Positions 53,779 through 63,469 of a stretch of 64,000 bases of DNA are shown piece by piece. Under the pieces are notes generated by a model. It saw nothing but the letters and a program-made list of their open reading frames with translations, had not been told where the DNA came from and searched no databases. Every line of letters starts with the position of its first letter. Position 1 is the stretch's first letter. Source of the stretch: RHLJ01 sp040222455 (GTDB taxonomy: Bacteria; Bacteroidota; Rhodothermia; Balneolales; Balneolaceae); NCBI GenBank assembly GCA_040222455.1, contig JAVKDD010000020.1, positions 372,001-436,000 on the forward strand, read 5' to 3'. The translations under genes and the position numbers were made by a program.

Positions 53779-55057
53779 TCGCAATTATACTCACTTTTCC
53801 ATACTTGGTAAATGCAATAATTTCGATACCCCCTCCATTTAAGGTTCCAGAAGTTTTGTTTTTTAACTTATTCCCATCAAATGCATTAAAAGAAAAACCA
53901 ATTAGTTCAACTGAATTACTAGCTTCTAATTCAATATTGGCTTTAGCCATCGAAGGAATAGAAATTTTAACATTTCCAGCAAATGTCTCAGCGGTAATAT
54001 CTTCAATTACTTGTTCCAGAGCTATTGTGATATTCCCACCTTGGGTAGATGACATAATTTCACCTATTACATTCTCAATTTCAATATTTCCACCTTTGGT
54101 AGTAAGGGTAGCATCACCAACGCAATCTTTAAGCAATAGATGTCCTCCAACCGATTTTAATGTAATATCTCCTGAAACCTCTTCAGCAGAAACATGTCCA
54201 CCGCCCGATACAGCAATTATATCACCTGTAACACGGTTTAGGTTAATATGCCCACCACCCGTTTCATACACTTGATCTCCAATAATATTCGTAACATTAA
54301 TATGTCCACCTTTTGTATAAGTGCTTAATTCCATTTCTTCAGGAACATATAAAGTAGCCTGAAACTGTAAATTTACATCACTTGATTGAGAAATATTTTC
54401 CAACAAAAAAATGGCTTTATTGTCGCTGATCGAAGAAGAAGTAGATATTTTTGAGGCTAAATCTTCTTTCGTCGAAATCTGACCCGAAGCCTGAACGGTG
54501 AGTTTAGCCATCTTCTCATTTGTGCCAACAATAGTGATAGAGCCACCTGGAAGAGTAATTGAGGATTCTGAAATTTCAGAAGCATCAAACTCATTTATAT
54601 AGGTGTACACTCCTGGCGAAGTTTCTCCCCAAGCTTCCTGTTCTAGGTTATCATATTCACGATTAATAATGATTAGTGCATCTTCAGTGTCAAAGTTTAT
54701 TTGCATATCACCATCAGAGAATTCTCTAAGAACATTATCGATTTCTGTCAAAAACTCATCTCGGGCTTCATCAGGTATTAGATGAGCTAATTCTTTTAAC
54801 CGTTTTAAGTTTTCGGTTTGGTCAACATTTTCATCAGATTGTTGCTCACGCAATTCTTTAAGCTGCGCCAGTTCTTTAATGTTTTGTACATCAATAACAT
54901 GAACAGAGGAGGGTTGATGAGGTTTTGTTGGTTCTGTGGGAGTTTTATCAGCAAAGGGAGCATCATCATTTCCATTGGAAGGTTTTCCAATTAAATAGAT
55001 TGATATAGCTACAAAAATCAAACCAGCTAAAATTATTTCCCACGAGAATCTTTTCAT
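53771..55057 (-). CDS. Membrane-anchored beta-solenoid-like repeat protein (DUF4097-like)
   Basis: 428 aa: one N-terminal membrane helix (about 7-23), a charged helical segment with coiled-coil character (about 50-105), then a beta-rich part. From about 255 to 350 there is a clear 17-18-residue repeat on the pattern (T/S)xGGxIxxxxVxGD: TKGGHINVTNIIGD, TGGGHINLNRVTGD, SGGGHVSAEEVSGD, SVGGHLLLKDCVGD, TKGGNIEIENVIGE, TQGGNITIALEQV. This is how DUF4097/DUF2807-type adhesin-like solenoids look. Function unknown; exposed on the outer side of the membrane by topology. Confidence 0.8.
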   Translation of the reverse strand: MKRFSWEIILAGLIFVAISIYLIGKPSNGNDDAPFADKTPTEPTKPHQPSSVHVIDVQNIKELAQLKELREQQSDENVDQTENLKRLKELAHLIPDEARDEFLTEIDNVLREFSDGDMQINFDTEDALIIINREYDNLEQEAWGETSPGVYTYINEFDASEISESSITLPGGSITIVGTNEKMAKLTVQASGQISTKEDLASKISTSSSISDNKAIFLLENISQSSDVNLQFQATLYVPEEMELSTYTKGGHINVTNIIGDQVYETGGGHINLNRVTGDIIAVSGGGHVSAEEVSGDITLKSVGGHLLLKDCVGDATLTTKGGNIEIENVIGEIMSSTQGGNITIALEQVIEDITAETFAGNVKISIPSMAKANIELEASNSVELIGFSFNAFDGNKLKNKTSGTLNGGGIEIIAFTKYGKVSIIANE

Positions 55058-55173
55058 AAACGTATGCTAGAAATTAGAGACAACGAAACAAATTACGGAT
55101 TTCTGATTGCTAAGTTACACAATAGAAAATTAAGCCGTATCATCTGAGAAAGAATGACTTAAACTGAAAAAAT

Positions 55174-56361
55174 ATGTCTTTGCGCCCAAAAATTATAAAG
55201 CTTGTAGGATCTCATTTGGATGAAATGATATCAACTCGAAGATATCTGCATCAATATCCAGAGGTAAGTTATAAGGAATTTGAAACAACGAAGTTCATTA
55301 AATCTAAACTGGATGAATTGGGAATTGTTCATGAAAGTCCACTAGAAACAGGTTGTGTTGGAATTCTAAAAGGGGGGATCGAATCAGAACGGGTAATTGC
55401 ACTTCGAGCTGATATTGACGCTTTAGCGATGAATGAAGAAGGTGAGTATAAAAATGAGTTTTTTTCGAAAAATCCTGGAGTAGCTCATTGTTGTGGTCAT
55501 GATGCACATACTGCGAATCTACTGGGGGTGGCTAAAATTTTAGTTGAATTGAAAAATGAAATTGAAGGAACCGTTTTATTTGTATTTCAACCGGGGGAAG
55601 AAAAACTTCCTGGAGGAGGAAAGTTGCTTTGCGAGACTGGATTTCTACAATCCAAAAAAGTAGATGCTATTTATGGATTACATACTTCTCCAACTCATAA
55701 ACCAGGAACTATTGCTACTAAAGAAGGTGCGCTTATGGGGAGTCCCGATGAATTTGAGGTAGAAATAATTGGCAAAGGAGGACATGCAGCCCGTGCCCAT
55801 GAGGCAATAGACCCAATTGTATTAGCCGCACAGTTTATCAATGTTGCTCAAACAGTAGTAAGCCGAAGTGTTGATCCAACAGAACCTGCTGTTGTTACGA
55901 TTGGGAGAATTGAAGGAGGAACAGCACATAACGTTATCCCTGATAAAGTAAAACTTTGGGGAACGGTTCGTACTCTGAATAAAGAAACAGCAAGTCTTAT
56001 TGAGAACAGGCTGGAATCACTTTTGAAAGGAATTACACAAGGATCTGGCGGTAGTTATTCATTTCATTTTAACAAAGGTTATCCGGCAGTAACAAACTCG
56101 CCTAAAGAAACAGATAAGGTACTTACAACTATGAAAAACCTTTTTGGTGAAGATTCTGCTATTGTGATGGAGCGACCGATTATGGCTGGCGAGGATTTCT
56201 CATTTTATCAAGAGCATTTCCCGGGTGCTTTTTTCTTTGTAGGTAGCGGAAGCTCGGAAACCGAATCTACGTATGTTTGGCATCATCCAAAATACAATGT
56301 TGACGACCGATTTTTTGAGACAGCAGCTCCATTAATGGTTTCTTTGGTTTTAAATTCATAA
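55174..56361 (+). CDS. M20-family amidohydrolase (hippurate hydrolase/IAA-amino acid hydrolase group)
   Basis: 395 aa: RRYLHQYPEVSYKE at the N-terminus, metal ligands in HCCGHDAHTANLLG and QPGEEKLPGG, the dimerisation-domain GKGGHAARAHEAIDP, and MAGEDFSFYQ near the end. It removes acyl groups from amino acids or similar amides. Exact substrate not clear. The next gene starts 9 bases on, probably the same transcript. Confidence 0.92.
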   Translation: MSLRPKIIKLVGSHLDEMISTRRYLHQYPEVSYKEFETTKFIKSKLDELGIVHESPLETGCVGILKGGIESERVIALRADIDALAMNEEGEYKNEFFSKNPGVAHCCGHDAHTANLLGVAKILVELKNEIEGTVLFVFQPGEEKLPGGGKLLCETGFLQSKKVDAIYGLHTSPTHKPGTIATKEGALMGSPDEFEVEIIGKGGHAARAHEAIDPIVLAAQFINVAQTVVSRSVDPTEPAVVTIGRIEGGTAHNVIPDKVKLWGTVRTLNKETASLIENRLESLLKGITQGSGGSYSFHFNKGYPAVTNSPKETDKVLTTMKNLFGEDSAIVMERPIMAGEDFSFYQEHFPGAFFFVGSGSSETESTYVWHHPKYNVDDRFFETAAPLMVSLVLNS

Positions 56362-56370
56362 CAATTGAGA

Positions 56371-57468
56371 ATGCCTTCACAATCATATTGGGAAAAAGTA
56401 CTCTATAAAATTAATTATGATTTAATTATAGTAGGTGCTGGATTAAGTGGTCAATCAACTGCTTATTTTTATAAAAAAAAGAATCCTCAAGCCAGAGTAT
56501 TAGTAATAGATCGTGGGTTTTTCCCGATTGGTGCCAGCACTAGAAATGCTGGTTTTGCTTGTATTGGAACTATTGGAGAACATCTGGCAGATTTAAATAT
56601 AGACTCAGAAGAATCACTTAAAAAGAGAATTACTAAAAGGTTTGAAGGACTGCAATTACTTCGAAAAACTCTTGGTGATGAAGCTATCGAGTTTAAAGAA
56701 ACAGGCGGATGGGAAATTTATACCGATTCTGAAAAATTTTCAAAATCAAAAGGCGAGCTTGATAGGTTTAATGGTTGGATGGAAGAACTTACTGGTCAAA
56801 CAAATTGGTATGAAGTAGATACATGCTCTGGGATGCCATCGATTTATAATCGCTTGGAAGGGATGCTTCATCCCGGAAAAATGATGAAGAAATTGCATGA
56901 GTTGAATGTAGATTTAGGCGTAGAGTTCCGGTTAAATGCCCCCATAAAAGCGGTCGATACTGAAAAAAGGCAAGTAATTACAGAAGAAGAAATTACGATA
57001 GAAGGAGACAGAATAGTTCTTGCTACAAATGCTTTCACTAATAAACTACTTCCAAAAAGTAAGATAAAACCCGGTCGTGGGTATGTTTTTATAACCAATA
57101 AGATTGAGGTACTTAAATGGAAAGGTACTTTTCATTATAACGAAGGATATGTGTACTTCCGTAACATTGGAGATAACCGAATGTTGGTTGGGGGAGGAAG
57201 AAATGTAGATATCAAATCTGAAACAACTATTGAATTTGGTTTTAATCAATCTATAAGAAAATACTTAATTGATTTTGCGAATGAAGTACTTGAATTACCA
57301 AATTATTGGGAAATTGAGCAAGAATGGTCAGGGATAATGGGATTTACTGAATCAAAATCACCAATGGTAGAACAAATTTCAGAAGGCTGTTTATTAATAG
57401 CAGGATTAAGCGGTATGGGAGTTGCTTTAGGAATGAACCTTGGAAAAGAAGCGGCTAAACAGCTCTAA
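56371..57468 (+). CDS. FAD-dependent amine/amino-acid oxidoreductase (DAO family)
   Basis: 365 aa from the ATG at 56371 (a TTG at 56365 is also open). FAD loop DLIIVGAGLSGQSTAYFYKKK, GASTRNAGFACIGTIGEHL, and a C-terminal GLSGMGVALGMNLGKEAA that closes the FAD site, as in the DAO/GlyOx group. Following an amidohydrolase, it may oxidise the amino acid released; that is inference. Tail-to-tail overlap of 14 bases with the NUDIX gene. Confidence 0.85.
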   Translation: MPSQSYWEKVLYKINYDLIIVGAGLSGQSTAYFYKKKNPQARVLVIDRGFFPIGASTRNAGFACIGTIGEHLADLNIDSEESLKKRITKRFEGLQLLRKTLGDEAIEFKETGGWEIYTDSEKFSKSKGELDRFNGWMEELTGQTNWYEVDTCSGMPSIYNRLEGMLHPGKMMKKLHELNVDLGVEFRLNAPIKAVDTEKRQVITEEEITIEGDRIVLATNAFTNKLLPKSKIKPGRGYVFITNKIEVLKWKGTFHYNEGYVYFRNIGDNRMLVGGGRNVDIKSETTIEFGFNQSIRKYLIDFANEVLELPNYWEIEQEWSGIMGFTESKSPMVEQISEGCLLIAGLSGMGVALGMNLGKEAAKQL

Positions 57469-58093
57469 ACTCTTTATACAATTCTAGTAACTCGCTCATC
57501 ATCATAGCTGTAGCTCCCCATAATGGAACATGATGTACATCAAAAAAAGGAACGCTATAGCTAGTATTTCTCAAATCCCAATCCTGCCTAATATGGTTTT
57601 CAGATTCTAAGAGTTCTGAAAATTTAACAGTGAAAATTTCTGCTACTTCATTTGGATTAGGGATTAACTCCTGCTTTTCTTTGATGAAGCCAACAACCGG
57701 GGTTACCATATTATTGGAGTGATTTACATACAGTGGAGTTAAATTACCAGCTACTATTACGTTGTCTTCTCTAAGACCAATCTCTTCTCTTGATTCTCTT
57801 AACGCAGTTTCTTCAATGGTTTCATCACCTTCTTTACCGCCTCCGGGGAAACTAAGTTGACCTCCGTGTTTAATTCCAGAAGTTCTTAGAGTGAGTATAA
57901 TCTCAAGCTCTTCTTTCCATGTTATTATGGGTGCTAAGACACTACTATTCCTAAAATCGTTACTTTTGGGACGATGAGATTCGAACTTTAATCCAACCTC
58001 AGAACTAGGTCGCGGACGCATTAGATTTTGCGCTTCTTCTCCGGGTAAAGAATGAGCCAATCGTTGTTCTAAAAAAGTATGGAAAGCCATCAT
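57455..58093 (-). CDS. NUDIX hydrolase, CoA pyrophosphatase type
   Basis: 212 aa with the full Nudix box GGGKEGDETIEETALRESREEIGL (Gx5Ex7REUxEExGU) in about residues 83-106 preceded by SGIKHGGQLSFPGG, and the C-terminal MMSELLELYKE. The LRTSGIKHGGQLSFPGG run fits the CoA pyrophosphatase (NudL/UPF0035) group, which cleaves CoA to phosphopantetheine and 3',5'-ADP. Confidence 0.88.
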   Translation of the reverse strand: MMAFHTFLEQRLAHSLPGEEAQNLMRPRPSSEVGLKFESHRPKSNDFRNSSVLAPIITWKEELEIILTLRTSGIKHGGQLSFPGGGKEGDETIEETALRESREEIGLREDNVIVAGNLTPLYVNHSNNMVTPVVGFIKEKQELIPNPNEVAEIFTVKFSELLESENHIRQDWDLRNTSYSVPFFDVHHVPLWGATAMMMSELLELYKEFRAV

Positions 58094-58219
58094 AGGCGTA
58101 AATATAATTCAACTCTGCATCACCCAAAAGAAGTCTCTTAGGTTTTTAAAGAAGTTTGAGTGTGCGTACTTTAGCAATCGCAAAAAATAGTTTAAAAATA
58201 AGTGGAATATCTTTAGTTA

Positions 58220-59212
58220 ATGAAAAAATATAATGTATATGGGATAGGAAATGCCCTTGTCGATTTGGAATTCAAAGTATCAGAAGACTTTATAATGGAT
58301 CATAAAGTTGAAAAAGGATTAATGACTTTGGTAGATGAAGCGAAACAATCTCAGCTAATAAATGCAATTGATCATAATGATGCAGAACGAAAGTCGGGGG
58401 GATCGGCGGCGAATACAGTAATTGCAGTAAGCCAATTTGGTGGAAAAGCATATTATTCGTGCAAAGTAGCCGGTGATGAATTTGGTGATTTCTATCTACA
58501 GGATCTTAAGGATGCGGGTTTAAAAACAAACTTAGATGGAATAAATCGGGAAGATGGGATAACGGGTAAATGTTTAGTAATGATTACCGAAGATGCCGAC
58601 CGAACAATGAATACTTTTCTTGGAATAACTACAGACTTATCAATAGAAGAAGTAAGTGAAGCAGCGATAAAAGACTCAGAATATGTGTATTTAGAAGGAT
58701 ATTTGGTAGCCTCACCAACAGCTTTGGAAGCTATGAAACTCACAAAAAAAATTGCGGAAGAAAATGGAGTAAAAACTTCGATAACTCTATCTGACCCTTC
58801 TATTGTGGAAATATTTAAGACTCAATTCCAGGACGTGATAGGAGCTTCTGTCGATCTCTTATTTTGTAATGTTGAAGAAGCTCTTGCTTATACGGGTGAG
58901 TCTGACTTATTGGAAGCCAGAGAGGCATTAAAGAAAGATGCTAAGCGATTTGTAATTACTCAGGGAGCCAACGGAGCTATGATTTACGATGGAGATACTT
59001 TTGTTGACATCGAGCCGTATCAAACCAAAGCTGTAGACACCAATGGGGCGGGAGATATGTTTGCTGGGGCTTTTTTATATGGATTAACACATGGACTTGG
59101 ATATGCAGGGTCAGGGAAACTGGCAAGTCTTGCCTCTTCAAAAGTTGTTTCTCAATACGGGCCGAGACTAAAATGGCATGAAGTACAAGAAATTCTAAAT
59201 CAACTTAAATAA
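58220..59212 (+). CDS. PfkB-family sugar/nucleoside kinase, adenosine kinase-like
   Basis: 330 aa: GIGNALVDLEFKV start, first PfkB signature GGSAANTVIAVSQFGGKAYYSCKVAGDEFG, second signature DTNGAGDMFAGAFLYG with the catalytic Asp. The long N-terminal lid and length resemble bacterial adenosine kinase or 2-dehydro-3-deoxygluconokinase relatives; substrate not decided. The stop overlaps the SemiSWEET start by one base. Confidence 0.9.
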   Translation: MKKYNVYGIGNALVDLEFKVSEDFIMDHKVEKGLMTLVDEAKQSQLINAIDHNDAERKSGGSAANTVIAVSQFGGKAYYSCKVAGDEFGDFYLQDLKDAGLKTNLDGINREDGITGKCLVMITEDADRTMNTFLGITTDLSIEEVSEAAIKDSEYVYLEGYLVASPTALEAMKLTKKIAEENGVKTSITLSDPSIVEIFKTQFQDVIGASVDLLFCNVEEALAYTGESDLLEAREALKKDAKRFVITQGANGAMIYDGDTFVDIEPYQTKAVDTNGAGDMFAGAFLYGLTHGLGYAGSGKLASLASSKVVSQYGPRLKWHEVQEILNQLK

Positions 59213-59475
59213 TGAGCTACATTGAAATACTTGGCTGGACTGGTTTTGCCATATTAATTATGGCATGGATTCCTCAAACAATAGATACTATTAAAGCAGG
59301 TAGAACTGATATGAACCTTGCATTTATTCTTATGTATGTGGTTTCAAGTCTCCTTTTAACAATTTATTCTCTTTTAGAGAATGATCATGTTTTTATTGCA
59401 CTGAATGCGTTATTAACCGTAGGTAGTGGAATAAATCTGTTTTATAAACTCTTTCCACGTAAAAGTGATGGATAA
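59212..59475 (+). CDS. SemiSWEET-family small sugar transporter
   Basis: 87 aa with three hydrophobic helices (about 4-22, 37-55, 60-80) and the WIPQTIDTIKAGRTD turn, matching the half-transporter SemiSWEET/MtN3 unit, which dimerises to pass sugars. It overlaps both neighbours (PfkB kinase at the start, rdgB at the end), so kinase and transporter are made from one transcript. Confidence 0.85.
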   Translation: MSYIEILGWTGFAILIMAWIPQTIDTIKAGRTDMNLAFILMYVVSSLLLTIYSLLENDHVFIALNALLTVGSGINLFYKLFPRKSDG

Positions 59476-60046
59476 ACTGGTCCTAGCCTCCCGAAATAAA
59501 AATAAGATTGAAGAAATGAAGACGTTAGTTTCTGATCTTGGAATTGAAGTATTATCGGCTTTGGATTTTACAGCATTAGAAGAAGTGGAGGAAGATTTAC
59601 CAACGCTGGAAGGCAATGCACTCAAAAAAGCTAGATATGTTCATGAACAAACAGGTTTACCGGCATTGTCTGATGACACCGGACTTGAAGTTCGAGCCTT
59701 AAATGGAGCGCCCGGAGTATATTCAGCCAGATATGCTGGAGAACAAGCTACGTATCAGGATAATGTGCTAAAACTATTAGATGAGCTGGGTAATACTAAA
59801 AATCGGTCAGCACAATTTAGAACCATAGTAGCTTTTATTACCGACGAAAAGGAGTTCACATTTGAAGGAATTTGTGAAGGTGAAATCACTACCCAGCAAA
59901 GTGGTGATAAAGGTTTTGGCTACGATCCGGTTTTTCAGCCAAAGGGCTATGATAAAACTTTTGCAGAACTTGACGCTGAGATTAAGAACAAAATAAGTCA
60001 CCGGGGAAGAGCGATTCAAAAGTTTAGTTCTTTTTTAAGAGACTAA
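59468..60046 (+). CDS. rdgB: RdgB/HAM1 non-canonical purine NTP pyrophosphatase
   Basis: Hydrolyses ITP, dITP and XTP to clear deaminated purines. 192 aa: KLVLASRNKNKIEEM (phosphate loop), LSDDTGLEVRALNGAPGVYSARYAG, and FGYDPVFQPKGY with the final SHRGRAIQKF. ATG at 59468 is preferred to the GTG one codon earlier. Overlaps the SemiSWEET stop. Confidence 0.96.
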   Translation: MDKLVLASRNKNKIEEMKTLVSDLGIEVLSALDFTALEEVEEDLPTLEGNALKKARYVHEQTGLPALSDDTGLEVRALNGAPGVYSARYAGEQATYQDNVLKLLDELGNTKNRSAQFRTIVAFITDEKEFTFEGICEGEITTQQSGDKGFGYDPVFQPKGYDKTFAELDAEIKNKISHRGRAIQKFSSFLRD

Positions 60047-60052
60047 GAAAAG

Positions 60053-61600
60053 ATGGGTTTTGGGACTATAGATTATATTGTTTTAGCTACCTATTTAATT
60101 GGAGTAGCAATTTTTGGTCTCAAAATTTCTGGAAAGCAAAACTCAACCAAAGATTACTTTTTAGGTGGCGATGGAATTCCCTGGTGGGCTGTTTTATTCT
60201 CTGTTGTTGCAACAGAGACGAGTACATTAACATTTATAAGTATACCTGCCGTAGCTTATGGTGGGAACCTCACATTTCTCCAAATTACAGTAGGGTATTT
60301 TATTGGTCGAGTTTTTGTTGCAAAATATTTTCTTCCTAAATACTATGATGGAGAAATGTTTACGGCTTATCAGTTTTTGGAAAAAAGGTTTGGGGCATCG
60401 ATGCGAAATGCGACCAGCACCACATTCATGATAACAAGACTATTAGCTGATGGAGTTCGTTTATTTGCCACCGCAATTCCTTTAGCTATCATTCTTAGAA
60501 TTGGTGGGGCATTTACAGAATGGGGCGATTTAGAGCTTTATCTGCTTTCCATTTCTGTAATTTCTGTAATCACACTCATGTATACTTTTTTTGGTGGAAT
60601 TAAAGCCGTTGTTTGGATGGATGTAGTGCAACTTGGAGTGTATATTGGTGGGGCGCTTTTGGCAATGTTTATTCTAATACACAAAATTCCTGATGGGTGG
60701 AATGGAGTTGCCGCTTTCGCCGAATCGGATAACAAATTTCAGATTTTCAATTCTGGTTTTGACCTTCCATTTAAAGAGTTTATTGCTCAACCTTATACAT
60801 TTATTACTGCCTTAATTGGAGGAGCAGTGTTTTCTTTAGCATCTCACGGTACTGATCAATTATTGGTACAACGATTATTGGCAACAGGTAATTTAAAATC
60901 AGGTCAAAAGGCATTGGTATGGAGCGGAATTGTTGTAGCTCTTCAATTTGCGTTATTTCTTTTAGTTGGATTGATGCTTTTTGCTTTTTACAAAGGTGTA
61001 AACCCCGAAGGTTTAGGACTTTCTACTACAGATGAAATTTTTGCGAAGTTTATAGTTGAACAATTACCAGCGGGATTATCGGGGCTAATTGTAGCTTCAC
61101 TATTTGCTGCAGCGATGAGTAGTCTAAGTTCTTCACTAAATTCACTGGCATCAGCCACAACCTTTGATCTATACAAACCATATTTTAGTAAGAATGATAG
61201 TGAGTCTGATGTTCTGAGAATTTCTAAATTTATTACACTTATTTGGGGTGTTATATTAACAGGATCTGCTTTTTTATTTGCATTTTTACAACTTCAGGAT
61301 GGAGAACGACCTATGGTAGTGGAACTTGGTCTGGGTATTGCATCGTATACTTATGGGGGTTTATTAGGAGCATTTTTACTGGGTATTTTTTTCAAAAAAA
61401 CTCAAAAGAAAGATGCATTAGTTGGGTTCTTTAGTGGATTACTTTTTTTACTTTTTTTAGTGGACGGACCAATTCAAAATATATTACCTGGAGAGGGACT
61501 AGTAATTGCGTGGCCACTTTATACTTTGGTAGGAAGTAGTATAGTAATACTTGTTGGAGTAGGTTCGAATAAAGTGAGATCTGAAATAAATCAGATATAG
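60053..61600 (+). CDS. Sodium:solute symporter (SSS family)
   Basis: 515 aa with about thirteen hydrophobic helices. Family blocks: KDYFLGGDGIPWWAVLFSVVATETSTLTFISIPA at the N-terminus, YFIGRVFVAKYFLPKYYDGEMFTAYQFLEKRFG, and the SSS core SLASHGTDQLLVQRLLATGN and AAAMSSLSSSLNSLASATTFDLYKP. Na+-coupled import; substrate (sugar, amino or organic acid) not predictable. Follows rdgB closely, seven bases apart. Confidence 0.95.
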   Translation: MGFGTIDYIVLATYLIGVAIFGLKISGKQNSTKDYFLGGDGIPWWAVLFSVVATETSTLTFISIPAVAYGGNLTFLQITVGYFIGRVFVAKYFLPKYYDGEMFTAYQFLEKRFGASMRNATSTTFMITRLLADGVRLFATAIPLAIILRIGGAFTEWGDLELYLLSISVISVITLMYTFFGGIKAVVWMDVVQLGVYIGGALLAMFILIHKIPDGWNGVAAFAESDNKFQIFNSGFDLPFKEFIAQPYTFITALIGGAVFSLASHGTDQLLVQRLLATGNLKSGQKALVWSGIVVALQFALFLLVGLMLFAFYKGVNPEGLGLSTTDEIFAKFIVEQLPAGLSGLIVASLFAAAMSSLSSSLNSLASATTFDLYKPYFSKNDSESDVLRISKFITLIWGVILTGSAFLFAFLQLQDGERPMVVELGLGIASYTYGGLLGAFLLGIFFKKTQKKDALVGFFSGLLFLLFLVDGPIQNILPGEGLVIAWPLYTLVGSSIVILVGVGSNKVRSEINQI

Positions 61601-61631
61601 ATTTTAAGTTCACATCTTTGTTAATTCTGTG

Positions 61632-62108
61632 ATGAAAACTAACAAAGAAAAAGTAATAGACTTTTACACTGCATTCTCTAAAAAAGATCATGAAGGAATG
61701 GCTAACTGTTATCATGAAGAAATTTACTTTAGAGATGAGGCATTTGAACTAAACGGAAAAGAAGTGCAAGCAATGTGGCACATGCTTTGTTTACGAGGTA
61801 AAGACTTAGTCATCGAATTTGGAGATTTAGTAGAAGAAGGAGAGACTGTTACCGCTAAATGGGAAGCTAAATACACTTTTTCTGCCACAAAAAGGAAAGT
61901 GCATAATAAAATTCATGCTAAATTTAAGTTCAAGGAAGGGCTTATTGTAGAACACATCGACTCATTTAATTTCTGGAAATGGTCGAGTCAGGCATTAGGT
62001 CTTCCAGGTTATTTATTAGGTTGGTCATTTTTCCTAAAAAAGAAGGTAAGAGATCAAGCAGGTAATTCATTAAATGCGTTTATTTCGTCTCATTCTGAAT
62101 ACCAATAA
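61632..62108 (+). CDS. SnoaL/NTF2-like protein
   Basis: 158 aa; ATG at 61632 preferred to the GTG one codon earlier. Typical NTF2-fold start VIDFYTAFSKKDHEGMANCYHEEIYFRDEAFEL and FKFKEGLIVEHIDSFNFWKW. Members range from cyclases to ketosteroid isomerases; function here unknown. C-terminal tail is basic and hydrophobic. Confidence 0.85.
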   Translation: MKTNKEKVIDFYTAFSKKDHEGMANCYHEEIYFRDEAFELNGKEVQAMWHMLCLRGKDLVIEFGDLVEEGETVTAKWEAKYTFSATKRKVHNKIHAKFKFKEGLIVEHIDSFNFWKWSSQALGLPGYLLGWSFFLKKKVRDQAGNSLNAFISSHSEYQ

Positions 62109-62141
62109 ATAGAAAAGGCTAAAGATCAGCCTCCATCAAAT

Positions 62142-63440
62142 ATGAGACAAAAACTCCTTAGCGAAGGCGCGAAAGAGCTCAGCTACGAAATTCGAGAAAT
62201 CGTTAAGAAAGCCAAGCTTCTTCAGCAAGAGGGTATAAATATATCTTGGGAAAACATAGGTGACCCTATACAGAAGAATGCTAAAATTCCAGACTGGATA
62301 AAAGATATTATAACAGAACTTTCAAGTGAAGATCGTACTTATGGTTATTGCGATTCTAAAGGTGAAATTAAGACAAGGGAATTTCTATCTGAAAGAACGA
62401 ATAAACTTGGAGGCGTTCAGATTAATGCACAAGATATTCTTTTCTTTAATGGTCTAGGAGATGCTATTGCTACTTTATACCATTATTTAGCACCAACCAG
62501 TAGGGTAATTGGTCCATCACCAGCTTATTCCACACATTCTTCAGCAGAAGCGGCTCATGCAAATCATCACCCATTAACGTATCGACTTGATCCCGAAAAT
62601 CATTGGTATCCAGATATGGAAGATTTGAGGAATAAGGTTAAATACAATCCAAATATTGTTGCAATTCTTTTGATTAACCCCGACAACCCAACGGGAATGG
62701 TGTATCCAAAACAAATTTTAGAAGAAATTGTTGAGCTTGCCAGAGAGTTTAATCTTTTTTTAATCTCTGACGAGATTTACAATCAAATCACCTATAACGG
62801 GGCAATTGCATATTCTTTAGCTGAAGTGATTCAAGATGTGCCGGGAATTGCAATGAAAGGTATTTCAAAAGAACTTCCGTGGCCAGGTGCACGATGCGGC
62901 TGGATAGAATGCTACAATCGAGAAATAGACGAAGAATTTGATCGCTTATGCAAGACTTTAGATGATGCAAAAATGATTGAAGTTTGTTCTACAACATTAC
63001 CTCAGCTTGCGATACCTAAAATTTTAGGGGATTCCAGATATGAAGATTATCGCACAGATTTAAATGAAAAGATTGGTCAGCGAAGTCGTTTTATTTCCAA
63101 AACCCTCCAAGAGATTCAAGAGCTAACCTTCAATCCAACTTATGGGGCGTTTTACAATACTATTGTATTTAAAGCAGAAGCACTTAATAGGAATCAAACG
63201 CTCGAAATTGAAAATCCAGAAGCGAAAAAAATGGTAGAAAATTGGGTTGAAGGCGTTTCATTGGATACGCGATTCGTTTACTACTTATTAGGTTCTACAG
63301 GAATTTGTGTAGTTCCAATATCTTCGTTTTGTTCAGATTTGTTAGGGTTTAGAATAACTCTGCTTGAAGAAGATGAAGAGCTATTAAAGAAAACGTTCAA
63401 TACTCTAAAGGATTCTATAAGATTGTATCTTGATAGTTAA
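62142..63440 (+). CDS. Class I PLP-dependent aminotransferase
   Basis: 432 aa. Visible: LLINPDNPTGMVYP and SDEIYNQI (PLP Asp and Tyr), the PLP Lys in GISKELPWPGARCGWIECYN, and the C-terminal FRITLLEEDEELL with the substrate Arg. Together with the AlaA/tyrosine aminotransferase-like pattern this suggests transamination of alanine, tyrosine or similar; substrate not settled. The start has QKLLSEGAKELSYEIREIVK as in AlaA-type proteins. Confidence 0.9.
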   Translation: MRQKLLSEGAKELSYEIREIVKKAKLLQQEGINISWENIGDPIQKNAKIPDWIKDIITELSSEDRTYGYCDSKGEIKTREFLSERTNKLGGVQINAQDILFFNGLGDAIATLYHYLAPTSRVIGPSPAYSTHSSAEAAHANHHPLTYRLDPENHWYPDMEDLRNKVKYNPNIVAILLINPDNPTGMVYPKQILEEIVELAREFNLFLISDEIYNQITYNGAIAYSLAEVIQDVPGIAMKGISKELPWPGARCGWIECYNREIDEEFDRLCKTLDDAKMIEVCSTTLPQLAIPKILGDSRYEDYRTDLNEKIGQRSRFISKTLQEIQELTFNPTYGAFYNTIVFKAEALNRNQTLEIENPEAKKMVENWVEGVSLDTRFVYYLLGSTGICVVPISSFCSDLLGFRITLLEEDEELLKKTFNTLKDSIRLYLDS

Positions 63441-63469
63441 AGCCTAAATTTAAATGTTATGCTGAGGAT

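Noticed and set aside
53805..54275. 156-aa plus-strand frame
   Set aside because: Antisense to the repeat protein; its own repeats simply mirror the GGH repeats of the real gene.
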